From positions 3,162,001-3,226,000 of the forward strand of contig NZ_CP090366.1 in the NCBI RefSeq assembly GCF_021432085.1: a DNA stretch of 64,000 nucleotides, written 5' to 3'. The notes beneath the pieces are model-generated. The model was not told the origin of the DNA. It saw only the letters and a program-made list of their open reading frames with translations, and ran no database searches. Below are positions 1 to 9,028 of the stretch, in pieces; the stretch's first letter is position 1, and each line of letters begins with the position of its first letter. A program made the translations under genes and the position numbers. This stretch comes from Stutzerimonas kunmingensis. Its GTDB lineage: Bacteria > Pseudomonadota > Gammaproteobacteria > Pseudomonadales > Pseudomonadaceae.

Positions 1-1
1 G

Positions 2-541
2 GTCCCCAGCTATCGCTATGCTTGGCACAGTGATGACGGCACCGATAATCCTTCCCGCGCTTACCTGGCGCTCTGCGATGAATTCATCGTTTCCGGCGAC
101 AGTGAGTGTATGATGCAGGCCGAAGCCATTCCTACCGGCCGGCCGGTGCATGTCTTTCCGCTCGCTACACCAGCGAAGTCACGAAGCCGTCTGGGCCACC
201 GGCTTGAAGCGTTCATGCATGGGCGCACGCGCGAGACCGGCACCCGCGGCACCCATCGCCAGCAGGACTGGAAAGGTCGGCTGTACGATCGCGCCTTCTG
301 CCTGGGCCTGGTGCCTGCACCGCGCAACGCCGAGCGCCTGCACAATGTGCTCGCCATGCGCAATCTGGTTGAGGATGTCCGCAATGGATCGAGCGATACA
401 TCGAACACTACCGCGCCACGCCGTCAGCGCATCGCAGTCTCCGACGAGGTGAGCGCTACGGTAGAGAGAATTCGCGAACGCGCCGGCGAGCATTACTGGC
501 GCGAGCGAGTCAGTGCCAAGGACCACGCGAGTGACAGATGA
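2..541 (+). CDS. ELM1/GtrOC1-like protein, C-terminal part (5' cut by window edge)
   Basis: The reading frame is open from the first bases of the window to a TGA at 539-541, so only the C-terminal ~179 residues are present. The segment reading NPSRAYLALCDEFIVSGDS followed by a secretion-independent Rossmann-like stretch resembles the mitochondrial-fission ELM1 family (DUF1022), whose bacterial members are treated as putative nucleotide-sugar-dependent glycosyltransferases. The next genes are a family 2 glycosyltransferase, a 2OG oxygenase and a kinase of LPS type, so a role in surface glycan assembly is an inference from context. The start codon and N-terminal domain lie outside the window. 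Family assignment is from motif memory only. Confidence 0.6.
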   Translation, partial: VPSYRYAWHSDDGTDNPSRAYLALCDEFIVSGDSECMMQAEAIPTGRPVHVFPLATPAKSRSRLGHRLEAFMHGRTRETGTRGTHRQQDWKGRLYDRAFCLGLVPAPRNAERLHNVLAMRNLVEDVRNGSSDTSNTTAPRRQRIAVSDEVSATVERIRERAGEHYWRERVSAKDHASDR

Positions 542-620
542 CAATGATGGATAGAACCGGAACTGACGGAGCCCTCATGAACATTATGGTATTCGCTGCT
601 GCGCCAGGGACACGATAAGC

Positions 621-1643
621 ATGGCCACAACGCCGCGCGTGACGGTCTTCATTCCGGTGCATAACCGTCAGCACTACATCACAACGGCCGTCGATAGCAT
701 ACTGGCGCAGACGTTCGAGGACTTTGAACTGTTGATTGTCGACGATGGTTCGACCGACGCGACCCTCGACGTGCTGGCACGCTATCAGGACCCGCGCCTG
801 CGTGTGGAAAGCAACCCGCGTAACCTGGGCATCCCGGCCACCCGCAATCGCGGCCTCGAGCTGGCGCGCGGCGAATATATCGCCCTGCTCGACAGCGATG
901 ACATCTCCTGGCCGAACCGGCTCGCCCGTCAGGTCGAAACGCTGGATCGCCATTCCGACCTGGCTCAGATCGGCAGTGCCTGCGATTTCATGGATGCCGA
1001 AGGCCAGCGAATCAATCGTGTACGCCGCCAGCCGTTAGCGGCCGATGACGTCGCCGCCAGCCTGGCGTTCTACTGCGCGCTGACCAATCGCACCATTATG
1101 GCGCGCACGGCCATCCTGCGTGATTATCGTTATCGCGAGGACTTTCCGCGCTGCCAGGACTACGAGCTGCATCAGCGCCTGTCGCGAACGCAACGCATGG
1201 CCAATCTCGCCGACGTGCTGGTCTGTGGCCGCGAGCATGGCGGTCGTTTCACCAAGCAGACCGATGCGTTGGGGCGCGAGCGCAAGCGTGAAATCTGCCG
1301 ACGTGCGCTGATCGAGATTGGTATCACTCCAGGCGAAGAAGACCTCGATCGCCACTACGCGCTGGCGCGTCCGAAGAAGCTCGGCGCCGCGCTGAACAAG
1401 GACTATCTGGCCTGGGCCGAACAGTGGCTGGCCCGGCTCGACACCGCCAATCGGCGCAGTCAACGCCATGTGCCCGAGGCGCTGTCACGGGTCATGACCG
1501 AGCGCTGGGTAGAGCTATGCTGGCATGCACGCCGCCAGCTCGGAACAGGGGCATATCTGCACCTGATGCGTTCGCCGCTGGCCAGACGCGTACCTGCAGC
1601 GCTGTGGCGCCGCTTGCGAACGCCGCGTCCAGCGGCATCTTGA
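621..1643 (+). CDS. Family 2 glycosyltransferase (GT-A fold)
   Basis: A 340-residue protein that starts directly with a GT2 domain: VFIPVHNR near residues 9-16, DDGS at 41-44 for nucleotide binding, and DSDD at 91-94, the DXD-type metal and sugar-nucleotide motif. GT2 enzymes of this shape add a sugar from an NDP-sugar donor on the cytoplasmic side of the membrane. There is no membrane segment, so it is probably a soluble or peripheral enzyme acting on LPS core or another surface glycan. It follows the ELM1-like gene by 79 bp on the same strand. Acceptor and donor sugar cannot be read from the sequence. The C-terminal ~100 residues are rich in Arg and may bind membrane or acceptor. Confidence 0.85.
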   Translation: MATTPRVTVFIPVHNRQHYITTAVDSILAQTFEDFELLIVDDGSTDATLDVLARYQDPRLRVESNPRNLGIPATRNRGLELARGEYIALLDSDDISWPNRLARQVETLDRHSDLAQIGSACDFMDAEGQRINRVRRQPLAADDVAASLAFYCALTNRTIMARTAILRDYRYREDFPRCQDYELHQRLSRTQRMANLADVLVCGREHGGRFTKQTDALGRERKREICRRALIEIGITPGEEDLDRHYALARPKKLGAALNKDYLAWAEQWLARLDTANRRSQRHVPEALSRVMTERWVELCWHARRQLGTGAYLHLMRSPLARRVPAALWRRLRTPRPAAS

Positions 1644-1729
1644 TGCCAACGTGAGCGCGACAACACCATCACTGTTACGGCAGGATATGTAACCTGCTCA
1701 TCGACGAGGCATAAGGGAAGGAGCACGTA

Positions 1730-2445
1730 ATGCGCTATCTGGATTTCGAGGCGCTGGCGCGCATGGATGCCAAGGCGTTCCAGCAGCAGCATCCCTACCC
1801 GTGGGCCAATCCGGCGGGCCTGCTGACCGATGAAGGTTACGCGGCGCTGCGTGAAACCCTGCCCGCCGCCGAGCGATTCGAGAAAGTCTTCGGCAAGCAG
1901 CGCCGTCACGGTCAGCAGCCCCATGACCGTCTGGCGCTGGAGTACTCGCCGGGGCTTGAACTCTCGCCGCATTGGCAGGCGTTCATGCAGGAGCTGACCG
2001 GCCCGGACTATCGACAGTTCATGGCGCGCATGCTCGGCACGCGTGCCTTCAATCTGCGCTTTCACTGGCACTATACGCCGGCCAGCTGCTCGGTCTCGCC
2101 GCACTGCGATGCCCGCGAAAAGCTGGGATCACATATCTTCTACTTCATACCGAAGACGACTGGCAGCCGGAATGGGGCGGCCAGACCGTGGTACTCGATG
2201 ACGGCGGCCGCTTCGATAGCAAAAGCGCGCCGGCATTTGAGGATTTTGAAAGCGCAACCGAGTCGCATGCAATGGGCAACTACAGCCTGCTGTTCACCCG
2301 CCGCGGCAACTCCTGGCACGGCGTGCGTGAGATCAGCTGTCCGCCGGGATATTACCGCAAGGTTTTCATCGTGGTCATCAACGAACGCCGCCCGCTCAAG
2401 CAGCTTTCCAAGACGCTCAAGAGCCTGTTCAAACCCGCCGCCTGA
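1730..2445 (+). pseudogene. 2OG-Fe(II) oxygenase, interrupted by a one-base frameshift
   Basis: The first frame gives 139 good residues ending SHIFYF, with the first two iron ligands of a 2OG-Fe(II) dioxygenase (H125 and D127 in SPHCDARE). The natural continuation, HTEDDWQPEWGGQT, is found one frame over. It contains the distal iron histidine (NSWHGVRE) and runs to the TGA at 2443-2445. Restoring one C near 2145 (ttctacttcatacc read as ttctacttccatacc) makes a continuous protein of about 238 residues, similar to prolyl-4-hydroxylase-like proteins of polysaccharide clusters. Either the gene is newly inactivated or this is a sequencing error; every other part is intact. A good ribosome binding site (GGAAGGAG) precedes the ATG. 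It converges on the next gene with 10 bp between stops. Confidence 0.75.
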
Positions 2446-2455
2446 CTACGCTCAA

Positions 2456-3523
2456 TCAGCGCGTCGTGGTCATCATTTCATCGATGGAGGCAATCAGTCG
2501 CTGCTCCTGTCGCCTAGCAGTTCCGGACACATGCGCGGCAGGCGCTGACGGGCGGTGCTGTGACAGCTTCAGCAGGCGCTTCTCGATAGCGTCGAGCTTG
2601 AGCTTATCCGGCCCATGCCGTAGCAAGCAGCGTCTTGAGAACGGCTTTTTGGTCGAGTGGCGCACCAGCAGCGGTAACAGCCGTTCGGCGGTGGCAAAAC
2701 CGGCTTCGGCGCCCACAAGCCCATACAACAGCCTGCAAGCGCCGTCCTCAAGCTGCGATGACGGCGAGGTGCACTTGCCGTTGAGTTCATGCAGAAACAC
2801 GCCAAGATGAAGCGCCGCCGAGATGGCAGGGTCGGCTTCCATGCTCATCTGCCCGCAATCGATCGCCCGCAGGGGAGCCTGTAGATCGGGTGAAACCATG
2901 ACATTGCCGGGATGAAGATCGAGATGACTGATGCCGGCATCGCGCAGCGACACAAGCATGTCGAAAAACTGTAACAGCAACGTCCTACGCAGCGTTGCAT
3001 TATCTTCATGCAACTTCCAGACAGCATTGAACGGCTGCCAATCCACCAGATATTCCTGTAGCAGTACCTGCTGAACAGGCAGGCCACCACGGAAATATTC
3101 GCCAAAGGCAAAGGTTCTGACACCGTGCGCCGTCTGCTCGTTCAAGGCCAGGTTGTGTGACAGTTCCGCCGTGCCATGGCTATACCCTACCAAAGGGTTG
3201 CTGCGGCCCAGCAGTGCGCCCAAGCGCTTGCGCGGCGGCAATGTCATCTGCTTGGCAAAATAGTGCGGTGAATCCGGCAGGGTCGTCGGCGCGATACGAT
3301 AGAAGCGACGCGATTTCGCCGCTTTCTCACGTAATAGCGTAATGCCGGACGAATCCCCGGTACGGAAATAATGATCGATCGTCCGGGCCGGTAGCGCTGC
3401 ATGCCCTTCGATAAGCCACCAGCGCCATCCCGAATCGGAAAATGCCACCGGCCCGTCGCTCCGTGCAGTCAAAAACTGCGGCCGGGGCCACCGTGTCCCC
3501 TCTCGCCTTGCACCCGTTATCAT
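2456..3523 (-). CDS. LPS-kinase-like protein (WaaP/InaA-type kinase fold)
   Basis: A 355-residue protein with a eukaryote-like small-molecule kinase core: lysine in HYFAKQM near 91, the catalytic loop HLDLHPGNVM at 200-209 (H200, D202, N207), and the metal-binding IDCGQM at 221-226. This set is typical of the Kdo/WaaP and InaA families, which phosphorylate sugars of the LPS inner core using ATP in the cytoplasm. The substrate cannot be deduced. It is transcribed from its own promoter toward the oxygenase pseudogene. The surrounding glycosyltransferase genes support an LPS-related role, but stress-related InaA-type proteins have the same motifs. Confidence 0.75.
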   Translation of the reverse strand: MITGARREGTRWPRPQFLTARSDGPVAFSDSGWRWWLIEGHAALPARTIDHYFRTGDSSGITLLREKAAKSRRFYRIAPTTLPDSPHYFAKQMTLPPRKRLGALLGRSNPLVGYSHGTAELSHNLALNEQTAHGVRTFAFGEYFRGGLPVQQVLLQEYLVDWQPFNAVWKLHEDNATLRRTLLLQFFDMLVSLRDAGISHLDLHPGNVMVSPDLQAPLRAIDCGQMSMEADPAISAALHLGVFLHELNGKCTSPSSQLEDGACRLLYGLVGAEAGFATAERLLPLLVRHSTKKPFSRRCLLRHGPDKLKLDAIEKRLLKLSQHRPSAPAAHVSGTARRQEQRLIASIDEMMTTTR

Positions 3524-3947
3524 TCCATCGACTCTTCGCCGGATCAGTAACGTCTTAATGTTTCCTTAATATACAGCTACCGACGGGCACAAGCACGCCG
3601 CCCTGAGGGCAGCCGCACAGGGGGTTGCATGGCACAAGAGATAACCGTTCAGCGGGAAATCATCAGCTTATGACGATTCCCCGCTGAAGGGATCACGGAA
3701 GGACATGAAGAAAAATCGACTTGAATCCGTGACTTCGCTCCGAATATGCCCGCCTGAGCACCATTTCAGCCAGACTGTGAATCATTTCTGATGGGCTCAG
3801 ATGATTTTGGGCAAAAACGCGTGATTCGAACACTGATGGCCACCCACGACTGATCGGTTTGTGATCAATTTACGGGCTTCGGGCAATAGCCCATCGTCCC
3901 GACCGGGTTTGTCGGGTGTTTTCAGATGGCAGGGCTTCTCGGATGAC
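3524..3947. other. Gene-free stretch between LPS-kinase-like gene and IS remnant
   Basis: No credible coding region is seen. The stretch holds the promoter of the kinase-like gene near its right-hand side start, a 41-bp imperfect hairpin at 3648-3688, and probably the decayed outer end of the truncated IS1380-family element that follows. I could not identify a terminal inverted repeat for that remnant. Confidence 0.5.
3648..3688. repeat. 41-bp imperfect inverted repeat
   Basis: Two 17-base arms, ttcagcgggaaatcatc and its near-complement ending ccgctgaa, match at 15 of 17 positions around a 7-base loop. No T-run follows on either strand, so a terminator is unlikely. It could be a REP-like element or a relic of a mobile-element end, as it lies just outside the IS remnant. 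Confidence 0.5.
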
Positions 3948-4785
3948 TTATCCAGTAGAAGCAAGACCTCGATACAGGTCACGGTAAACCGCAAAGCCCG
4001 GACAATGGTGGCCAAAGCGCAGTACCCACTGCCGGCCGCTGTAAACCAGGCGGCAGGCCATGATCATCAATTCCTGCATCACGGTTCTCAGGCGTCGGCG
4101 CTTGGCCGGGTGGCGCACCGGCGCATCCGGCCCGGTGAGTCGCAGGCCCATCCAGCGCAGCAGGTTGTAACCCAGTGTGGCGAAGGCCATCACCAGGTTG
4201 TTGGTGTCGAACTTGCCAGAGGGCAAACGTTCCAGATCCAGGTCGGTCTTGAACTCGCTGTGGAATTGTTCGCTGGTGGCATGGTCGCAGTACAGGTCCA
4301 TAACCTGCTGGGCGCTGGCCACGCTTGCGGGCAGGGACGTTACCCAACCTTCAAAGCTGACTTCCGGTTCCAGGTACAGCTGACCCTGAGCATCGCTGGT
4401 ACGTACCGTGACTTTGACGATCCGGCGAACGCCGGGTTCGTCCGGCAGGTCTTCGGACAAGACAGCTTCCATTTTACCGTCCCGTTCCAGTGACCAGGCT
4501 TTTTGTTCCTGGGCTTTGTCTGCCCAGGTCAGTGGATCCTGCTTGCGGGGGTTCCACTTGATCAGGCAATCGATTGGGTCCTGCTGGCGCAGGAAGTCCC
4601 GGTTGGCGCGGGCATCATGGGCACTGTCCAGGCGCAACAGGATCGGCGAAGCGGTGAGCGTTCGGGCACGAGACAAGACACGCTTGAGCGTTTCCAGAAA
4701 CCCGTTATTGGCGTGCTGGCTGCCGGGGCGAAGTTCACAACCCATACACCAGCCTTCCTGGCCCAGGTACGCGGCAATGGGCGCA
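3948..4785 (-). pseudogene. IS1380-family transposase, N-terminally truncated remnant
   Basis: About 280 residues of a DDE transposase remain. The second catalytic Asp region (LLRLDSAHDARANRDFL) and the C-terminal Glu region (CDHATSEQFHSEFKTDLDLE, then the Y-N-LL-W-M segment) are present. The region with the first Asp is missing. Homology stops exactly at the left inverted repeat of the neighbouring complete IS at 4784-4803, so the 5' part was lost when that element inserted or in a later deletion. The missing part does not reappear beyond the other IS end. It is related to, but clearly different in sequence from, the intact transposase next to it. Confidence 0.8.
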
Positions 4786-4803
4786 TAGCCCGCATTTCTC
4801 ACA
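4786..4803. repeat. IS left terminal inverted repeat
   Basis: 18 bases, tagcccgcatttctcaca, exact reverse complement of 6429-6446. It marks the 3' (left) end of the complete IS and the point where the neighbouring transposase remnant is cut. Confidence 0.9.
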
Positions 4804-4965
4804 GCCCTGCGCATTGGGCCGTTTTGACGGACGCAGGTCGTCGCAGGTGGCGCAGGCTGCCGACAGCGCTGATTTCGGGCAAGCGCCTGCGAGCGCGCTT
4901 GAACAAGGCGCTTGCGGCAGGGTGGACGGGGTGTGATGTGGAGGGGGACGGTGGGTGTGCGGCTG

Positions 4966-6348
4966 TCAGCGCGCCGCGGCGCTCAAGACATCGAAGGCGT
5001 GATCGAACACCTCCTGCTGCGGGAAGGCCGAACTCATGGCCACTTTGACCCGGCGCACGCTCACGGTGATGACCGCGCCGATCTTGAGCAGCTTCAGGCG
5101 GATGCTACCGGCCGTGGCCTGGGCCAGTTCGGTCCCCGACAGCGCCAGCCTGCGCAGGCTTTCGAGCAGCACGTAGGCGAACGAGGACAGCCACAGCCGC
5201 AGCTGGTTGCTGCGCAGCGTCGCGGTGGAGGTGCGGTCGGCGAACAGGTCGAGCTGACACTCCTTGATGCGGTTCTCCATCTCGCCGCGCGCGCAGTAGA
5301 GATCCTCATACAGCGCCTTGTCCGGCCAGTCCCCGACCGCAAGCGTGGTCACCACGAAGCGTGGGTTGGTCTTGCCCGGCAAGGCCTCGGCCTTGGCCAC
5401 CACCCGGCGCTCGGCGCTCCAGCTTTTCCTCGTGCGGTAGTGCAGTTCCTGGAACACCCGTGCCGGGACTCCCGTCGCTTCGCACTGCGCCTGGGCCTGC
5501 CGCAGGCTCGGGCCGATGGCCCGGGTCAGGCGCGCGTTGCGCGCCAGTCCGAAGACATAATCGACCGACTGTGCTTCGCACCAAGTCATCAGGTCATCCC
5601 GGCAGAACCCCGAGTCGGCGCGCAGCACGATGCGCGTGTCTGGCCAGCGGGCGCGAATCTGCTTGACGATGCGTTGCACCTCTTCCAGCGCCCCGGCGGC
5701 GCCATCGACGTTGGCCGGGCGCAACTTGGCGCACAGCAGGTGACGGCCGCAGAAGATGTACAGCGGCAGGTAACAGTAACCCCCGTAGTAGCCGTGAAAG
5801 AACCGGCCCTCCTGCTGCCCATGCAGCGGATCGTCGGTGGCATCCAGATCCAGGATGATCTCCTCTGGCGGCCTGCGGTGGGCGTCCAGAAACAGATCGA
5901 CGAACAGATCCTCGATCATGCCGGCCTGCGGCCGGATCTTGTGATAGCGCGAACTGCCCTGCGCCTGGAAGCGCTCCAGCCGGTTGAGCGTGCTCTTGCC
6001 GGCCAAGGGCGCACAGCGCGCACGTCCGGACTGCAGCTTGCCGATCACCGCGCCCAGCAGCGGGTCGTGGCGCAGTTGCTCGTGATCGTTGAGATCCTCG
6101 TAGCCCAGCGCGATGCCCATCACCCGCTGCGCCACCAGCGTGCGCAGCGGAAACTCCACCGCCTCGGGCATCCGATCGTCCTGGAAACAGCCGGCCAGGC
6201 GATCGAACAACCCCACCGCTTCATCGGTTTGTTTGAGCAGCAACGCGCCGCCATCCGAACTCACCCGACCGCCATCAAATCCGGCTACCACCGCGCGCCG
6301 CCCCACCCCTGAAAACGTGTACTGCTTCGGATTACACTGTGTCTGCAT
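4966..6348 (-). CDS. IS1380-family transposase
   Basis: DDE transposase of about 460 residues from the ATG at 6346-6348 (MQTQCNPKQY); a further 15 codons are open upstream from 6393. Catalytic candidates are the Asp of ILDLDATDD, the Asp of RADSGFCRDDL and the Glu of ARGEMENRIKECQLD, in the order and spacing of the IS1380 family. It mobilises the element enclosed by the 18-bp inverted repeats. The length is full for the family and there is no frameshift, so the element may still be active. It is encoded on the strand facing away from murB. Confidence 0.9.
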   Translation of the reverse strand: MQTQCNPKQYTFSGVGRRAVVAGFDGGRVSSDGGALLLKQTDEAVGLFDRLAGCFQDDRMPEAVEFPLRTLVAQRVMGIALGYEDLNDHEQLRHDPLLGAVIGKLQSGRARCAPLAGKSTLNRLERFQAQGSSRYHKIRPQAGMIEDLFVDLFLDAHRRPPEEIILDLDATDDPLHGQQEGRFFHGYYGGYCYLPLYIFCGRHLLCAKLRPANVDGAAGALEEVQRIVKQIRARWPDTRIVLRADSGFCRDDLMTWCEAQSVDYVFGLARNARLTRAIGPSLRQAQAQCEATGVPARVFQELHYRTRKSWSAERRVVAKAEALPGKTNPRFVVTTLAVGDWPDKALYEDLYCARGEMENRIKECQLDLFADRTSTATLRSNQLRLWLSSFAYVLLESLRRLALSGTELAQATAGSIRLKLLKIGAVITVSVRRVKVAMSSAFPQQEVFDHAFDVLSAAAR

Positions 6349-6428
6349 CGGGCCGCTCTCCGTTGTCGCGCTAAATCGTTCTTTGCACAACAATTTTCGC
6401 GCATCCGACGGCCCGGTGCATCTCTTCC

Positions 6429-6446
6429 TGTGAGAAATGCGGGCTA
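6429..6446. repeat. IS right terminal inverted repeat
   Basis: 18 bases, tgtgagaaatgcgggcta, exact reverse complement of 4786-4803. It lies about 80 bp upstream of the transposase start and marks the right end of the element. Confidence 0.9.
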
Positions 6447-6554
6447 GGCGAACCGAAGTGCGAGATCAGTACAACTCAAGCGACCGGAACCAGATATCTA
6501 CACCACCGCACGGCCTGGCTTTAACGCAGCCAGAGCTGGCCGTACGAGTCGTAG

Positions 6555-7574
6555 TCAGAGCACATTTGGCTCGATCTCAAGGCTGACGCCGAAGCGCTCC
6601 AGCACATCGACCTGGATACGTCGCGCCAGGTCCAGCAGCTGCACCCCCGTGGCCAGGCCATGATTGACCAGCACCAACGCCTGCAGCCGATGAACCCCTG
6701 CGTCGCCGTCACGAAATCCCTTCCAGCCAGCCTTCTCGATCAGCCAGCCAGCCGCCAGTTTCACTTGACCGTCGGCTTGCGGATAACCGACCAGCTCGGG
6801 GTAACGGTCGCGCAGCGTCTGAGCAGCGGCAGCCGGCACCAGCGGATTCTTGAAGAAACTCCCAGCATTGCCCAGCTGCTGTGGATCCGGCAGCTTTTCA
6901 CTGCGGATGGCACAAACAGCTCGGCTCACATCCTGCGCGGAAGGTACGGTAATCCCCTGCTCCGCCAAACGCTGGCGGATCGGCCCATACTCAAGATGCA
7001 GCGCTGCCTGGCGACGCAACGCGAAACGCACTCGCAGAATCAGAAAACGCCCTGGCTGCTGTTTGAACAGACTGTCGCGATAACCGAATGCGCAGTCGTC
7101 CTGGCTGAACTCACGGAGGATCCCAGTTTCACTATCCAGTGCAGTGAGTCCTGCAAATACGTCCTTGATCTCGACACCGTAGGCACCGATGTTCTGGATT
7201 GGTGATGCACCAACGGTACCTGGTATCAGGCTCAGATTCTCGAGGCCCGCCAAGCCTTGATCCAGCGTCCAGAGCACGAATGGGTGCCAGGGCTCGCCTG
7301 CCTCGGCCTCGACCAGAACCTGCTCGGCAGACTCATCGATGATGCGTTTGCCACGGCTGGCCATATGCAGGACAAGCGCCGGCACGTCACGAGTCAGCAG
7401 CAAGTTGCTGCCTCCACCGATCGGCAGCAGCGGAACGTCGAGCCGACGCGCCTGGGCGAGCGCGTCACGAACATCCTCATCGTTATGAGCGGCCGCGAAG
7501 TAGCGCGCACGCTGATCGACAGCGAACGTGTTGAATGCCTTGAGTGATCGGTTTGATTCGAGGGTCAGGCTCAC
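6555..7574 (-). CDS. murB: UDP-N-acetylenolpyruvoylglucosamine reductase
   Basis: A 339-residue type I MurB, which reduces UDP-GlcNAc-enolpyruvate to UDP-MurNAc with NADPH and FAD in cytoplasmic peptidoglycan precursor synthesis. The FAD-binding segment LLPIGGGSNLLLT is near residues 50-62, LIPGTVGASPIQNIGAYG near 118-135, and the proton-donor Ser region GSFFKNP in the C-terminal domain. The start is GTG at 7574, overlapping the TGA of the upstream phosphatase gene (GTGA), so the two are translationally coupled. It is the last gene of a minus-strand envelope cluster reaching back to exbB. The IS element lies 106 bp beyond its stop. Confidence 0.97.
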   Translation of the reverse strand: MSLTLESNRSLKAFNTFAVDQRARYFAAAHNDEDVRDALAQARRLDVPLLPIGGGSNLLLTRDVPALVLHMASRGKRIIDESAEQVLVEAEAGEPWHPFVLWTLDQGLAGLENLSLIPGTVGASPIQNIGAYGVEIKDVFAGLTALDSETGILREFSQDDCAFGYRDSLFKQQPGRFLILRVRFALRRQAALHLEYGPIRQRLAEQGITVPSAQDVSRAVCAIRSEKLPDPQQLGNAGSFFKNPLVPAAAAQTLRDRYPELVGYPQADGQVKLAAGWLIEKAGWKGFRDGDAGVHRLQALVLVNHGLATGVQLLDLARRIQVDVLERFGVSLEIEPNVL

Positions 7575-8035
7575 AGTCGTCCCTTCAATTCCACGAGCAG
7601 CGCATCACAGGCCTCCTCGAGGAGATCCAGTACTTCCTCGAAGCCATCTGTCTCGCCGTAGTAAGGGTCTGGCACCACGCCACGCGCCAGGTCGTAGCGG
7701 CGTAGCAACAGATCAAGCTCCGCCCTGCTCGCTTCGGGGCGCAAGGCCTCCAGTCGAGCCAGGTTGTCGTGATCCATCGCCAGAATAAGGTCGAAACGCA
7801 GGAAGTCCTCCGGCTGCACCTGGCGCGCGCGCAGCGCTGTCAGCCGATAGCCGCGTTTGCCGGCCGCGGCGCAAGCACGCGAGTCCGGAGCCTTGCCTAC
7901 ATGCCAATCGCCGGTCCCAGCAGAATCGATCTCGATCCGACTGCCGAGCCCAGCCTGCTCGACGCGCTGGCGAAACACGCCTTCGGCGGTGGGCGAGCGG
8001 CAGATGTTACCCATGCAGACGAACAGGATTCTCAT
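7571..8035 (-). CDS. Low-molecular-weight protein-tyrosine phosphatase
   Basis: A 154-residue protein starting MRILFVCMGNICRSP. C7 to R13 form the CX5R phosphate loop, followed by S14, and the DPYYG segment near residue 120 carries the general-acid Asp. This is the full LMW-PTP fold. Bacterial members dephosphorylate tyrosine kinases or other envelope proteins, often tuning polysaccharide export. No tyrosine kinase is present nearby, so the substrate is unknown. The ATG at 8035 follows the kdsB stop by one base and the gene overlaps murB by 4 bp, so it is inside the kdsB-murB operon. The frame continues open upstream, but only this start begins the conserved sequence. Confidence 0.93.
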   Translation of the reverse strand: MRILFVCMGNICRSPTAEGVFRQRVEQAGLGSRIEIDSAGTGDWHVGKAPDSRACAAAGKRGYRLTALRARQVQPEDFLRFDLILAMDHDNLARLEALRPEASRAELDLLLRRYDLARGVVPDPYYGETDGFEEVLDLLEEACDALLVELKGRL

Positions 8036-8036
8036 C

Positions 8037-8801
8037 TCAGCCGCCCAGCAGACGACGGACCCGCTCCAGGTCTTCCGCGGTATCCACCCCCGCAGGCGGT
8101 GCCTGTACCGCGTCTGCAACGTGAATACGCTGGCCGTGCCAGAGCGCGCGCAACTGCTCCAGACACTCGGTATCCTCGAGCCAGCAAGGACCCCAGGAAA
8201 CGAAATCAGCGAGGAAACCGGCGCGATAGGCGTAGATACCAATGTGCCGGCGGTACGGCACGCCAACAGGCAGTACGCTGCGATCGGCGGCAAACGCATC
8301 TCTTGCCCAGGGAAGCGGCGCCCGGCTGAAGGTCAGCGCCAGGCCATTGGTGTCCGAGAGCACCTTTACCACGTTTGGATTGAACAGCGCTTGCACATCG
8401 CTCAATGGTTCGGCGAGCGTGGCGATGGCCGCCTCGGGGTGCGCAGCCAGATTGGCGGCAACCTGATCAATGACTGCCGGGGGAATCAGCGGCTCGTCGC
8501 CCTGCACGTTGACCACGATGGCGTCACTCGGCAGACCAAGCTGCTCGCACACCTCAGCCAGCCGGTCGGTGCCGGAGTTGTGGTCGGGGCGGGTCAAAAC
8601 AACCTGCGCACCGAATGCCGAGCAGGCATCGACGATGCGCGAGTCGTCGGTGGCGATGACCGCGCGCTGAGCCGTGCTCTTGCTTGCCTGCTCCCACACG
8701 TGCTGGATCATCGGCTTGCCGGCGATGTCCTGCAACGGCTTGCCAGGCAGGCGGGTCGAGGCATAGCGGGCGGGAACCACGACAGTGTAGGCAGTGCTCA
8801 T
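8037..8801 (-). CDS. kdsB: 3-deoxy-manno-octulosonate cytidylyltransferase
   Basis: A 254-residue CMP-Kdo synthetase that activates Kdo with CTP for lipid A-core assembly. The N-terminal nucleotide-binding signature [17 protein letters not shown] is at residues 7-23, with the conserved [10 protein letters not shown] segment near 98-107 and the H-IGIYAYR segment later. Length is normal. The ATG at 8801 overlaps the stop of the Trm112-like gene (ATGA), a gene order common in gamma-proteobacteria, where lpxK, the ycaR-like gene and kdsB are consecutive. Confidence 0.97.
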   Translation of the reverse strand: MSTAYTVVVPARYASTRLPGKPLQDIAGKPMIQHVWEQASKSTAQRAVIATDDSRIVDACSAFGAQVVLTRPDHNSGTDRLAEVCEQLGLPSDAIVVNVQGDEPLIPPAVIDQVAANLAAHPEAAIATLAEPLSDVQALFNPNVVKVLSDTNGLALTFSRAPLPWARDAFAADRSVLPVGVPYRRHIGIYAYRAGFLADFVSWGPCWLEDTECLEQLRALWHGQRIHVADAVQAPPAGVDTAEDLERVRRLLGG

Positions 8802-8983
8802 TTGTCGAGGCGCTCATCCACGTCCAGCGTACGGGCCTCGCTCTCGAGCATCACCGGGATGCCATCGCGCACGGGAAACGCCAGGGCGTCGGCCTTGCAG
8901 ATCAGTTCCGACTTGTCATCGGTCAGCTTCAGCGGCCCCTTGCATAGTGGGCAGGCCAGTATGTCGAGCAGTTTGGTATCCAT
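8798..8983 (-). CDS. Trm112/YcaR family small protein
   Basis: A 61-residue protein beginning [20 protein letters not shown], with a CPxC pair and then [21 protein letters not shown]. This is the compact Trm112p-like fold found between lpxK and kdsB in many gamma-proteobacteria. Eukaryotic relatives activate methyltransferases. The bacterial function is not established, though position ties it to LPS precursor genes. It overlaps kdsB by 4 bp. Confidence 0.92.
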   Translation of the reverse strand: MDTKLLDILACPLCKGPLKLTDDKSELICKADALAFPVRDGIPVMLESEARTLDVDERLDK

Positions 8984-9028
8984 GCGCAGTCCTTGGAAGC
9001 GTTCGACTGCGATGGCAGTGCGAGCGGC

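Larger units (their letters stand above)
4784..6448 (-). mobile_element. Complete IS1380-family insertion sequence
   Basis: A single transposase gene is bounded by an 18-bp perfect inverted repeat, tagcccgcatttctcaca at 4786-4803 and its exact complement at 6429-6446. Reading outward, the right end continues as CCTAG and the left as CATAG. CCTAG-type tips are what I know of IS1380-family ends, so the element is set at about 1.67 kb. The four bases next to the tips (ggcg left, cgaa right) are not a clear target duplication. That agrees with a deletion at the left junction, where a truncated transposase begins at once. Confidence 0.85.

Noticed and set aside
577..618. 13-codon frame between the first two genes
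   Set aside because: No ribosome binding site better than chance and no similarity; probably random.
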